This document shows positions 1-5,838 of a stretch of DNA of 6,725 nt, in pieces. Source of the stretch: Pseudofrankia asymbiotica. Lineage in GTDB: Bacteria; Actinomycetota; Actinomycetes; Frankiales; Frankiaceae. The notes beneath the pieces were generated by a model. The model saw nothing but the letters and a program-made list of their open reading frames with translations, was not told where the DNA came from and did not search any database. Where the stretch lies: the NCBI RefSeq assembly GCF_001983105.1, contig NZ_MOMC01000007.1, positions 24,957 through 31,681 of the forward strand. The letters run 5' to 3'. The translations under genes and the position numbers were made by a program. Numbering within the stretch: position 1 is the first letter of the stretch; every line of letters starts with the position of its first letter.

Positions 1-562
1 GGACTCGACCGTGCACGTCCAGACGGCCGCCGGCGAGGTGGCCGTCAGCGACGAGGGGCCCGGCATCGCGGTAGAGGACCGCCCGCACGTCTTCGAGCGC
101 TTCTACCGGTCGACCGACGCCCGCAGCCTCCCCGGGTCCGGGCTCGGCCTGGCGATCGTCGCCGACGCGGTGCGCACCCACGGCGGCACGGTCACGGCGG
201 GAGAGGCCCCGGCCGGCGGCGCGCGCATGCACATGCGGCTGCCCCTCGCCTCGCCGCCGGAAACGCCGCCAGCGCCCCTCTGGGACGGTCCCCGGGTCCC
301 GCCAAGGGAGCCCTGGGCGCCGCCGGATCCCCCACGCGGCCCGATTCCGGGCCCACAGGCACCCGAGGCGCCAGACCCCCCCAGCCCGGTGGCGTCGCGG
401 ACGCCCGACGCGCCCGACGCGCCCGACGCGCCCGACGCGCCGGGCCCTCGCGACCCTGGGGGCCCTGGGAACGAAGCCGTCCGCCGTGCCTATCTCGGTT
501 TCACCACCGTCGAGCGCCCGGACACGAACAGACCCGGCGAGGCCGCGAACACCGAGCCTTAG
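1..562 (+). CDS. Sensor histidine kinase, C-terminal part (5' end outside window), MprB-like
   Basis: Partial gene read in the frame that begins at base 2 and ends at the TAG of 560-562. It encodes the end of a two-component sensor kinase, which uses ATP to phosphorylate its own His and passes the phosphate to a response regulator at the inner face of the membrane. Visible are the later ATP-binding boxes of the HATPase_c domain: G1 box DEGPGI (bases 50-67), F box VFERFYR (89-109) and G2 box GSGLGLAIV (134-160). The His box and N box lie off the left edge. The stretch [14 protein letters not shown] resembles mycobacterial MprB, but orthology cannot be shown from this fragment. The catalytic domain ends near base 250. 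About 100 Pro/Ala/Asp-rich residues follow, including four PDA repeats, which is longer than a usual kinase tail. The cognate regulator is presumably upstream. malQ follows after 10 bp. Confidence 0.92.
   Translation, partial: DSTVHVQTAAGEVAVSDEGPGIAVEDRPHVFERFYRSTDARSLPGSGLGLAIVADAVRTHGGTVTAGEAPAGGARMHMRLPLASPPETPPAPLWDGPRVPPREPWAPPDPPRGPIPGPQAPEAPDPPSPVASRTPDAPDAPDAPDAPGPRDPGGPGNEAVRRAYLGFTTVERPDTNRPGEAANTEP
404..439 (+). repeat. Four tandem 9-bp repeats (PDA codons) in the kinase tail
   Basis: Four perfect, head-to-tail copies of CCCGACGCG lie at 404-412, 413-421, 422-430 and 431-439. The unit is three codons, so copy-number change keeps the frame; each copy encodes Pro-Asp-Ala. A partial match just upstream (TCGCGGACG) and the following CCGGG mark the edges. 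This is a microsatellite-like stretch expected to vary by slippage, in a region predicted to be disordered. The repeat itself is directly visible; any function is unknown. Confidence 0.95.
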
Positions 563-565
563 GCT
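560..565 (+). promoter_or_regulatory. Possible -10 element for leaderless malQ transcription
   Basis: TAGGCT fits the actinobacterial -10 pattern TAnnnT and ends 7 bases before the malQ ATG at 573, which would put the transcription start at about 572-573. It includes the TAG stop of the kinase. No good -35 is visible 16-18 bp upstream, and no Shine-Dalgarno precedes the ATG, which suits leaderless translation. This is inference from position and motif alone. Confidence 0.25.
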
Positions 566-572
566 GCTCCTC

Positions 573-2894
573 ATGGATCTCGCCGACCCCGCGCTGGCCG
601 CGCTCGCCGAGGCCTACGGCGTCGCGACCGGTTACCTGGACGCCAACGACCGGCCGGTCGCCGTCTCGGCCACCGCGGTGCGGCGCGTGCTGGAACTCAT
701 GGGCGTCGACACCGCCGACCCGGTCGCGGCGCTCGCCCAGGCCCGGACCGCCCCGTGGCGCCGGCTGTCGCCGGCCAGCGTGGTCGTGAAGGCATCCGCG
801 CCACGTCCCGTCGTCCTGCGTCTGCCGGCGCGCCTCGTGGCCTCCGCGCCGGGCGGGCCGGCGGCCGGCGGCGGCTCTGGCGTCGGCGCCGACTGCGAGC
901 TCGAGCTGGGCGACGGTGGCGGCCGGGTCGCGGTGCCGCTCGGAGCGGCGGGGGAGCGCCAGGAGGTCGACGGCGAGCAGCTGGCCGCGGTGCCGGCTCT
1001 GCTGCCGCCAGGGCTGCCGCTGGGCGATCACATCCTGCGGGTGCGCGCGGGCGGGCGCGAGAGCGCGACCCAGGTCGTCGCCGTGCCGGACCGGGTGCCC
1101 GAGCCCACCGACGGCCAGCGGGGCGACAGGATGTGGGGCTGGATGGCGCAGCTCTACGCGCTGCGCTCGGCCGGCTCGTGGGGGATTGGCGACTACGCCG
1201 ACCTCGCCCAGCTCGCCGCCTGGTCGGGCTCGCCGGCCGGCGGCCGGGCGGACGTGCTGCTCGTCAACCCGCTGCACGCGGCCGCGCCCGCCCTGCCCGT
1301 CCAGCCGTCGCCCTACTACCCGACAAGCCGGCGCTTCCTCTCGCCGCTGTACCTGCGCCCGGAACACACCCCCGAGTACGCCGCGGCCGGCGAGGCGACC
1401 CGCGCCGCCGTCGACGCCCAGGCCGTCGCCGCGCGCAAGTCCCAGCGGGGCGGCGGCGCCGCGTCCCGCTCCCTGGGGCGGGCACGGGCGACCGGCGTGG
1501 TCGAGGCTGGCCCGGCGGTGGCCGGCGACGACGAGTTCGGCCAGTTGATCGACCGGGACGCCGTGTGGGAGGCCAAGCAGGCGGCGCTGGAGCTGCTGTT
1601 CGCCGTCTCGACGCCGCCCGCCGGCGCCGACGACGAGGCCGACGACGAGCTGTCCGGGTTCGCGACCTGGTGCGCGCTCGCCGAGCGGCACGGCCCCGAC
1701 TGGCGGCGATGGCCGGCCGGCCTGCGCGACCGGGACCCCGCGGCCGTCGCCGAGGCCCGGCGCGAGCTCGCGGACCGGGTCGCGTTCCACCGCTGGCTGC
1801 AGGAGCGCTGCGAGGAGCAGGTGGCCGCGGCCCAGGCCGCCGCGCTCGCGGCCGGGATGCGGGTCGGCGTCGTCCATGACCTGGCCGTCGGCGTGGACCG
1901 CGCGGGCGCCGACACCTGGGCCGGCCGGGACGCCTACGCGGCGGGCGCGAGCATCGGTGCTCCGCCGGACACCTTCAACCAGCAGGGCCAGGACTGGGGG
2001 CTGCCACCGTGGCGGCCCGACCGGCTCGCCGCGTCCGGCTACGCGCCGCTGCGCGGGATGGTCGCCGCTGTCCTCGCCCGTGGCGGCGGGCTGCGCGTCG
2101 ACCACATCCTGGGGCTCTTCCGGCTGTGGTGGATCCCGGAGGGCGCGGGCGCCGCGAACGGCACGTTCGTCCGCTACGACGCCGAGGCCATGCTCGGTGT
2201 GATCGCGCTGGAGGCCGCGCGAGCCGGGGCGGTGATCGTCGGCGAGGACCTGGGCACCGTCGAGCCGACGGTCGCGACCACGCTGGCCGGCGCCGGCGTG
2301 CTCGGCTCGTCGGTGCTGTGGTTCGAGAACGACGCCGACGGCGTCCCGCTCCCGCCGGGCGCCTGGCGGGAGCGCACGATGGCGAGCGTCACGACGCACG
2401 ACCTGCCGACCGCCGCCGGCTTCCTGCTCGGCGAGCATGTCCGCGCCCGCGCCGAGCGCGGTCTGCTTGGTCGCCCGGTGGCGGACGAGACGGCCGACTG
2501 GCGCGTCGCCCGCGACCGCCTGCTGGCCCACCTGCGCGCCCACGGCCTGCTCACCGACGACGGGACCGCCGCCCCGGGTACGGCGCCGGCGGGAACCGCG
2601 GACGGCGACGAGCTGGACCCGGCGCTGGTCCGGGACGCCGCGCTCGGGATGCACCGCCTCCTGGTCGCCACGCCGGCGCGCATCATTCTCGCCGCTCCTG
2701 GTGACGCCGTCGGCGACCGCCACCAGCCCAACCTGCCCGGCACGGTCGACAGCTACCCGAACTGGCGCCTGCCGGTCCGTGACGACCGCGGCGTCGCGGT
2801 CACCATCGAGGACCTGATGACCGACCCCCGGGTCGCCCGTCTCGTGGACATCCTGTCCGAGGTGTCCACCGCCGGCCCGCCGCCCGCCACCTGA
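573..2894 (+). CDS. malQ: 4-alpha-glucanotransferase (amylomaltase, GH77)
   Basis: Complete 773-aa cytoplasmic enzyme that moves alpha-1,4-glucan segments between maltodextrins, releasing glucose; it belongs to maltodextrin and glycogen turnover. Residues 1 to about 185 are the N-terminal region of the long actinobacterial/E. coli-type MalQ, opening with a helical AEAYGV segment. The GH77 barrel starts near GWMAQLYALRS (189-199) and GIGDY (204-208). Conserved motifs follow: SPYYPTSRR (246-254) and NQQGQDWGLPPW (469-480). The nucleophile is Asp510 in RVDHILG, the acid/base is Glu558 in GEDLG, and the third acid is Asp610 in THDLPT. Their spacing (48 and 52) equals that of E. coli MalQ D448/E496/D548. 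The C-terminal LPGTVDSYPNWR motif is also typical. ATG 573 is preferred because family similarity begins there. An in-frame GTG at 486 would add 29 atypical residues overlapping the kinase. A basic, Gly-rich stretch near residues 286-309 looks like an insertion. Confidence 0.97.
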   Translation: MDLADPALAALAEAYGVATGYLDANDRPVAVSATAVRRVLELMGVDTADPVAALAQARTAPWRRLSPASVVVKASAPRPVVLRLPARLVASAPGGPAAGGGSGVGADCELELGDGGGRVAVPLGAAGERQEVDGEQLAAVPALLPPGLPLGDHILRVRAGGRESATQVVAVPDRVPEPTDGQRGDRMWGWMAQLYALRSAGSWGIGDYADLAQLAAWSGSPAGGRADVLLVNPLHAAAPALPVQPSPYYPTSRRFLSPLYLRPEHTPEYAAAGEATRAAVDAQAVAARKSQRGGGAASRSLGRARATGVVEAGPAVAGDDEFGQLIDRDAVWEAKQAALELLFAVSTPPAGADDEADDELSGFATWCALAERHGPDWRRWPAGLRDRDPAAVAEARRELADRVAFHRWLQERCEEQVAAAQAAALAAGMRVGVVHDLAVGVDRAGADTWAGRDAYAAGASIGAPPDTFNQQGQDWGLPPWRPDRLAASGYAPLRGMVAAVLARGGGLRVDHILGLFRLWWIPEGAGAANGTFVRYDAEAMLGVIALEAARAGAVIVGEDLGTVEPTVATTLAGAGVLGSSVLWFENDADGVPLPPGAWRERTMASVTTHDLPTAAGFLLGEHVRARAERGLLGRPVADETADWRVARDRLLAHLRAHGLLTDDGTAAPGTAPAGTADGDELDPALVRDAALGMHRLLVATPARIILAAPGDAVGDRHQPNLPGTVDSYPNWRLPVRDDRGVAVTIEDLMTDPRVARLVDILSEVSTAGPPPAT

Positions 2895-3030
2895 TCCTTC
2901 CGTGCTCGACGGTCTACATCTGATGGACGGAATCCGCTGGATGCCTCCGCCCGCGCGAGGCTTCGCCAACTGTCGCGTGAGCTTCGGCCACCAGCGGACC
3001 ATGCGGTTCTCGGACCGGGTCGGTTGCCGG

Positions 3031-3036
3031 TAGTCT
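3031..3036 (+). promoter_or_regulatory. Possible -10 element for near-leaderless transcription of the ctaJ-like gene
   Basis: TAGTCT matches TAnnnT and ends 8 bases before the preferred GTG start at 3045, which predicts a transcript starting at about 3043-3045. No convincing -35 is seen around 3007-3013, and no Shine-Dalgarno of GGAG quality lies upstream of the GTG. It is the only plausible promoter signal I find in the 150-bp gap after malQ. Position and motif are the only support. Confidence 0.3.
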
Positions 3037-3044
3037 TCGGAACC

Positions 3045-3425
3045 GTGACTCGCCGTCCTGTGCGCCGCGGGGCGCGTCGTGCGCTGACGCTGGCCGCGCT
3101 GACCACCCTGACCTTGCCGCTCTTCTCCGCGGCGGCTCTCGCGGACGGAGGGCGGATCGGCACGCACTACGACCCGGATCCGCTCTCTCCGCTGGAGTCC
3201 TGGCTGATCTACGGCGGCATCATCGCCGCCGGCTTCCTGGTCGCCCTGATCCTCACCGCGCTGTCCGGCGGCAAGAGCTCGGATCGTTACCGTCCTGGGC
3301 AGCCGTGGGAGCACCGGGAGGTCTGGCTCGGCGGCGAGGGAGCGGCCGCGGGCGCCGAGCCCACGGCGCAGGAGACCGCGGGAACGGCGGCGCCGGGCTC
3401 CGGCGGAGCCAGTGGCAGCTGGTGA
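3045..3425 (+). CDS. ctaJ: Probable aa3-type cytochrome oxidase accessory subunit CtaJ (small membrane protein)
   Basis: 126-aa protein. Residues 1-12 are Arg-rich, and a hydrophobic stretch (13-33) ends in SAAALA-DGG, a plausible signal peptide cut after Ala33. One strong membrane helix follows at about 53-73, then a cytoplasmic segment with RYRPGQPWEHREVWLGG (81-97), an Ala/Gly/Glu-rich linker, and the C-terminus GGASGSW. As I recall it, mycobacterial CtaJ, a single-helix subunit of the bc1-aa3 respiratory supercomplex, has a comparable YxxxxPWxHxPxxW segment after its helix and ends GGASGKW. It is also encoded beside a DUF5130 gene and pepN, as here. Those shared ends and neighbours are the basis of the call. 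The signal-peptide-like N-terminus is longer than in the mycobacterial protein I remember. GTG 3045 is chosen because it begins the basic n-region; an in-frame TTG at 3024 would add seven residues. The gene overlaps the next one by 14 bp. Otherwise it is a conserved actinobacterial membrane protein of unknown role. Confidence 0.68.
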   Translation: MTRRPVRRGARRALTLAALTTLTLPLFSAAALADGGRIGTHYDPDPLSPLESWLIYGGIIAAGFLVALILTALSGGKSSDRYRPGQPWEHREVWLGGEGAAAGAEPTAQETAGTAAPGSGGASGSW

Positions 3426-3810
3426 GGCGTTCCGCCAGGACCAGATCGACCGGTTGAACAGCGCTCGGCTGCTTGCCGAGCGTCAGACCGGTATCGGTTT
3501 TCACGTCCGGGTCGGCGCGGTCGCCGGTGATCCGAAGGCCGCCGCCGACCGCCTGCTCGGCGAGATCGTCGACGGCAGCCCCGTCGCCGCCGTCCTGGTT
3601 CTCGTCTCCCCGGGACAGCGGTTCGTCCGGATCGTCACGACCGCGGCCGCCCGCCGCCGGATTCCCGACGTGGCCGCGTCGCTGGCCGCGCTGTCGATGA
3701 CGTCGAGTTTCGCCGTCGGCGACCTGGTCGGCGGCATTGCCTCCGGGCTTCGCCAGCTCGCCGATATGGCCGGGCCGCCGTCCGTGTCCGTTCCGGCCAG
3801 CGCGCCGTAG
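3412..3810 (+). CDS. DUF5130 family protein
   Basis: 132-aa protein without signal peptide or clear membrane helix, so probably cytoplasmic. It aligns by eye with the DUF5130 family, a small actinobacterial group distantly reminiscent of TPM domains. An N-terminal helix, FRQDQIDRLNSARLLAERQTG (7-27), leads into the strand FHVRVG (30-35). Then come AVLVLVSPGQRFVRIVTT (60-77), ARRRIPD (80-86), and the family's hallmark end LSMTSSFAVGDLVGGIASGL (94-113). The molecular function is not known; TPM relatives act in photosystem repair or as phosphatases, but no such activity should be assumed. GTG 3412 gives the usual AAGEAF opening. A GGAG at 3405-3408 lies only 3 nt away, so translation probably depends on coupling with the overlapping upstream gene. 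From memory, M. tuberculosis Rv2468c, beside pepN (Rv2467), is the equivalent. No promoter of its own is visible. Confidence 0.85.
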   Translation: MAAGEAFRQDQIDRLNSARLLAERQTGIGFHVRVGAVAGDPKAAADRLLGEIVDGSPVAAVLVLVSPGQRFVRIVTTAAARRRIPDVAASLAALSMTSSFAVGDLVGGIASGLRQLADMAGPPSVSVPASAP

Positions 3811-3832
3811 CCGGGCGCGCGAATCGCGACAG

Positions 3833-3859
3833 GCACGTCGGCACCCCGTCCTGACGTGC
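3833..3859 (+). terminator. Hairpin downstream of the DUF5130 gene
   Basis: GCACGTC (3833-3839) pairs with GACGTGC (3853-3859). One G-U and one G-C pair extend the stem to 9 bp around a 9-nt loop. It begins 22 bases after the DUF5130 stop, the usual place for a terminator. No T-tract follows, as is common for actinobacterial terminator hairpins, so termination is inferred. Confidence 0.42.
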
Positions 3860-4013
3860 GCTGGCCGGAATGGCCCGACGGCCTTCGGCCCGATCCTCCG
3901 GCCCGCCGAACTGCGCGGGCCCGCTCGTTCACGGGTGACTCGTCCCCGGCGTGGCGCCCGGGTCCGGGCCGTGATTGCTCCGGGCCTGACGGTTGCCCGA
4001 TTTCCAGCGCCCG

Positions 4014-4037
4014 ATCGGCGGCTCCATGGCCGCCGAT
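4014..4037. promoter_or_regulatory. Perfect 9-bp inverted repeat upstream of the MFS promoter
   Basis: ATCGGCGGC (4014-4022) and GCCGCCGAT (4029-4037) are exact reverse complements separated by TCCATG. The right arm ends 13 bp before the candidate -35 at 4051. It could be a dyad operator for a regulator of the exporter or a second terminator for the upstream unit. The symmetry is directly visible; the role is open. Confidence 0.4.
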
Positions 4038-4050
4038 ATGCCCGGGACCC

Positions 4051-4079
4051 TTGCGGCTCTGCTGGGTTCGATATATGAA
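4051..4079 (+). promoter_or_regulatory. Candidate promoter of the MFS gene
   Basis: TTGCGG (4051-4056) and TATGAA (4074-4079) are separated by 17 bp. The -35 matches 3 of 6 and the -10 matches 4 of 6 positions of the housekeeping consensus. The local AT-rich run (GATATATGAA) stands out in this GC-rich DNA. Transcription would start at about 4086, leaving a roughly 40-nt leader that contains the Shine-Dalgarno. GTTC (4066-4069) and GAAC (4077-4080) form a palindrome with a 7-bp spacer across the -10, a possible repressor site. Confidence 0.33.
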
Positions 4080-4113
4080 CTCAAAGGTCGTCCGAGACGC
4101 GGGCGGTGGCAAG

Positions 4114-4119
4114 GGAGGT
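4114..4119 (+). promoter_or_regulatory. Shine-Dalgarno of the MFS gene
   Basis: GGAGGT is a near-perfect Shine-Dalgarno and the strongest in the window. It decides the start: GTG 4128 is 8 nt downstream (good spacing), whereas the in-frame GTG 4122 is only 2 nt away. It also argues against the upstream in-frame start at 3993. Confidence 0.8.
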
Positions 4120-4127
4120 TTGTGACG

Positions 4128-5705
4128 GTGGACGACGCGTTGCGCACGGCGCCCCCAGCGGCCGAGGGGGGACGCGCGGCGGTCCCCGCGGCGCGGACGG
4201 CGGCCGGCGCCGCGCCGCCCGCGTCAGCCGAGGCCGAGACGGCCGGGTCTCGGCCGGCCGGGATCGAGACGGCCGCTGTGGCGGGTCAAAAGACCGGGGC
4301 GGCCCCCGTCGGGCCAGCCGCCGCCGGGGCGGCTCGGCGGGCGCGGGTCGTGCTGGGGGTGGTGTGCGCGGCGGTGTTCATGTCCAACCTGGACCTGTTC
4401 ATCGTCAACGTCGCCTTCCCGGACATTCACCGGGATCTCGGCGGCGGCCTGTCGACGCTGTCCTGGGTGCTCAACGGCTACGCGATCGCGTTCGCGGCGC
4501 TCCTCGTGCCCGCCGGGCGGCTGGCCGACCGGCACGGGCACCGGGGCGGGTTCCTGCTCGGCACCGCGCTGTTCACCGCGGCGAGCGCCCTGTGCGCGGC
4601 GAGCCCGGGAATCGTGACGCTGGTCATCGGCCGGGTCGCGCAGGCGGCGGGCGCGGCGCTGCTGCTGCCGACGAGCCTCGCGCTGCTGCTCGCCGCCACC
4701 CCGCCGGGCCGCCGGGCCGCCGCGGTGCGCGGCTGGGCGGCGGTCGGTGGGCTGGCCGCCGCGCTCGGCCCGGTGGTCGGTGGCCTGCTCGTCGAGGCGG
4801 ACTGGCGGTGGGTGTTCCTGGTGAACCTGCCGGTCGGCGTCGCGACCCTCGTGGTCGGTGCCCGGGTGCTGCCGCGGCGGCGGGAGGAGAACCCCGGGCC
4901 GCTTCCGGACGTCGTCGGCGTGCTCGCGCTGACCGCCGGCATCGGCCTGCTGGCGCTCGGCCTGGTGGAGTCGTCCAACTGGGGCTGGGGGTCGGCGGCG
5001 GTCGTCGGTAGCCTGGCGGGCGCCGTCGTGCTGCTGGCCGGGTTCGTCGCGCGGTCCGCGCGCCACCCGGCGCCGGTGGTGGAGCTCTCCGTGCTGCGCT
5101 CGCCGGGGTTCTCGCCGGCGGTGGCGGCGTTGTTCCTGTTCAGCGTCGCGTTCGCGGCGATGCTGCTGTCGCTGGTGACCTACATGGACAGTGCCTGGGG
5201 CTGGTCGGCGCTGAAGATCGGCCTCGCGGTGACCCCGGGGCCGGCGATGGTGCCGCCGGTGGCGCTCCTGCTGGCGGGCCGGCTGGTCGCCCGGTTCGGC
5301 CTCGGGCGGGTCGCGGGCGCCGGTGCCCTGATCTACGCCGTGGGGGCGGGCTGGTGGGCGCTGCGGGTCGGCCTGCACACGCACTACGCCGCCGGCATCC
5401 TGCCTGGGATGCTGCTGACCGGTATCGGCGTGGGGCTGGTGCTGCCGACGCTGACGGCCGGGGCGACCACCGTCCTGCCACCCGCCCGGTTCGCCACCGG
5501 CAGCGCGGTCATGAACATGTCCCGCCAGGTCGCGAGCGTCCTCGGCGTGGCCGTCCTCATCGCCGTCGTCGGCGCTCCGGCGCGTCAGCACCTGGTGAGC
5601 GCCTTCCACGAGGGCTGGTGGTTCGTCGCCGCCACCAGCCTCGCCGCCTCGGTGACCGCCTTCGTGGGCCTGCGGTCCCGCCGCCCGGCTCCGGCCTCTG
5701 CCTGA
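4128..5705 (+). CDS. MFS exporter, DHA2 (EmrB/QacA) 14-TM family
   Basis: 525-aa inner-membrane drug/proton antiporter-type protein; the substrate cannot be read from sequence. An Ala/Pro/Glu-rich, probably cytoplasmic tail of about 70 residues precedes 14 hydrophobic segments, the count typical of DHA2. TM1 carries NLDLFIVNVAFPDI with Asp89 (motif D1). Motif A is GRLADRHGHR (130-139), motif B GRVAQAAG (168-175) with Arg169, and motif C LGPVVGG (213-219) in TM5, the antiporter signature. The loop APVVELSVLRSPGF between TM8 and TM9 and GSAVMNMSRQVASVLGVAV before TM13 are usual for DHA2 members. GTG 4128 is chosen from Shine-Dalgarno spacing; GTG 4122 (527 aa) is the alternative. It has its own candidate promoter and is followed by terminator hairpins, so it is probably monocistronic. 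No regulator gene lies beside it in the window. It sits between the DUF5130 gene and pepN, which are adjacent in mycobacteria. Confidence 0.95.
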   Translation: MDDALRTAPPAAEGGRAAVPAARTAAGAAPPASAEAETAGSRPAGIETAAVAGQKTGAAPVGPAAAGAARRARVVLGVVCAAVFMSNLDLFIVNVAFPDIHRDLGGGLSTLSWVLNGYAIAFAALLVPAGRLADRHGHRGGFLLGTALFTAASALCAASPGIVTLVIGRVAQAAGAALLLPTSLALLLAATPPGRRAAAVRGWAAVGGLAAALGPVVGGLLVEADWRWVFLVNLPVGVATLVVGARVLPRRREENPGPLPDVVGVLALTAGIGLLALGLVESSNWGWGSAAVVGSLAGAVVLLAGFVARSARHPAPVVELSVLRSPGFSPAVAALFLFSVAFAAMLLSLVTYMDSAWGWSALKIGLAVTPGPAMVPPVALLLAGRLVARFGLGRVAGAGALIYAVGAGWWALRVGLHTHYAAGILPGMLLTGIGVGLVLPTLTAGATTVLPPARFATGSAVMNMSRQVASVLGVAVLIAVVGAPARQHLVSAFHEGWWFVAATSLAASVTAFVGLRSRRPAPASA

Positions 5706-5740
5706 GACGGGCCGGAGCCAGAGCCGGCCCCGCCCCGTCT
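5705..5740 (+). terminator. Hairpin overlapping the MFS stop codon
   Basis: Two overlapping foldings are possible: GGGCCGG (5709-5715) with CCGGCCC (5724-5730) around an 8-nt loop, or an outer stem AGACGGG (5705-5711) with CCCGTCT (5734-5740) enclosing a short CCGG/CCGG helix. It begins at the last base of the TGA. It may assist termination together with the stronger hairpin 20 bp further on. There is no T-tract. Confidence 0.42.
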
Positions 5741-5760
5741 GGTCGATCGGTCACCGGCGT

Positions 5761-5794
5761 CCGGCCAGCCGCGGCGTGGGCCGCGGCTGGCCGG
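5761..5794. terminator. Strong bidirectional terminator hairpin between MFS and pepN
   Basis: CCGGCCAGCCGCGGC (5761-5775) and GCCGCGGCTGGCCGG (5780-5794) form a perfect 15-bp stem closed by the 4-nt loop GTGG. It lies between two convergent genes, 56 bp after the MFS stop and 49 bp past the pepN stop, so it can serve both. It lacks a T-tract on either strand, as many high-GC actinobacterial terminators do. The structure is certain from the sequence; its role is inferred from position. Confidence 0.75.
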
Positions 5795-5802
5795 CCTGGC
5801 CG

Positions 5803-5838
5803 GGTACCGGGTGACGCTGGGGTACCGGACGACGCTGG
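5803..5838. repeat. Two 18-bp tandem repeats just past the pepN stop
   Basis: GGTACCGGGTGACGCTGG (5803-5820) is followed directly by GGTACCGGACGACGCTGG (5821-5838), 16 of 18 identical, differing only at the ninth and tenth bases. The array ends 4 bp before the pepN stop on the other strand. Eighteen bases are six codons, and read on the minus strand in the pepN frame beyond the stop they would give RYPSVT/RYPSVV-like hexapeptides. Each unit opens with the palindrome GGTACC. Function unknown. Confidence 0.9.

Larger units (their letters stand above)
3811..4127. other. 317-bp gene-free stretch upstream of the MFS gene
   Basis: No open frame here has family features or a credible ribosome binding site; those present are GC-driven. 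The stretch holds a terminator-like hairpin (3833-3859), a 10-bp GC palindrome GCGGGCCCGC at 3915-3924 (weak evidence in such GC-rich DNA), a perfect 9-bp inverted repeat (4014-4037), a candidate promoter (4051-4079) with a small palindrome over its -10, and the MFS Shine-Dalgarno. It therefore appears to separate the ctaJ-DUF5130 unit from an independently expressed exporter. No tRNA-like or known riboswitch pattern was seen. Confidence 0.7.

Noticed and set aside
404..439. The tandem 9-bp repeats as a CRISPR-like or regulatory array.
   Set aside because: The units are contiguous with no spacers and keep the kinase reading frame, so they are a coding microsatellite.
486..572. Upstream GTG start for malQ adding 29 residues.
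   Set aside because: The extra residues ([15 protein letters not shown]...) overlap the kinase tail, have no Shine-Dalgarno and do not resemble MalQ; similarity starts at the ATG of 573.
755..1879. Long plus-strand frame inside malQ (and other frames at 916-1548, 2009-2704, 4106-5011).
   Set aside because: Arg/Gly/Ala-rich shadow frames of malQ and the MFS gene, whose real frames show catalytic motifs and membrane helices.
2933..2998. Inverted repeat TCCGCTGG / CCAGCGGA in the gap after malQ, considered as a malQ terminator.
   Set aside because: Only 8 bp with a 50-base loop and no extension; weak and easily due to chance in GC-rich DNA. I see no convincing malQ terminator.
501..3314. A 937-codon open frame on the minus strand antisense to malQ and the ctaJ-like gene.
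   Set aside because: It is rich in Arg, Gly, Pro and Gln with no recognisable domain. It mirrors the strong third-position GC bias of malQ, the usual source of long antisense frames in such DNA.
3993..4127. Upstream in-frame start for the MFS gene.
   Set aside because: It would read through the dyad, the promoter-like region and the GGAGGT; the Shine-Dalgarno points to GTG 4128 or 4122.
4224..5609. Minus-strand open frame of 461 codons antisense to the MFS gene.
   Set aside because: Composition is His/Arg/Gln/Pro-rich without any family feature, while the plus strand encodes a clear 14-helix transporter.
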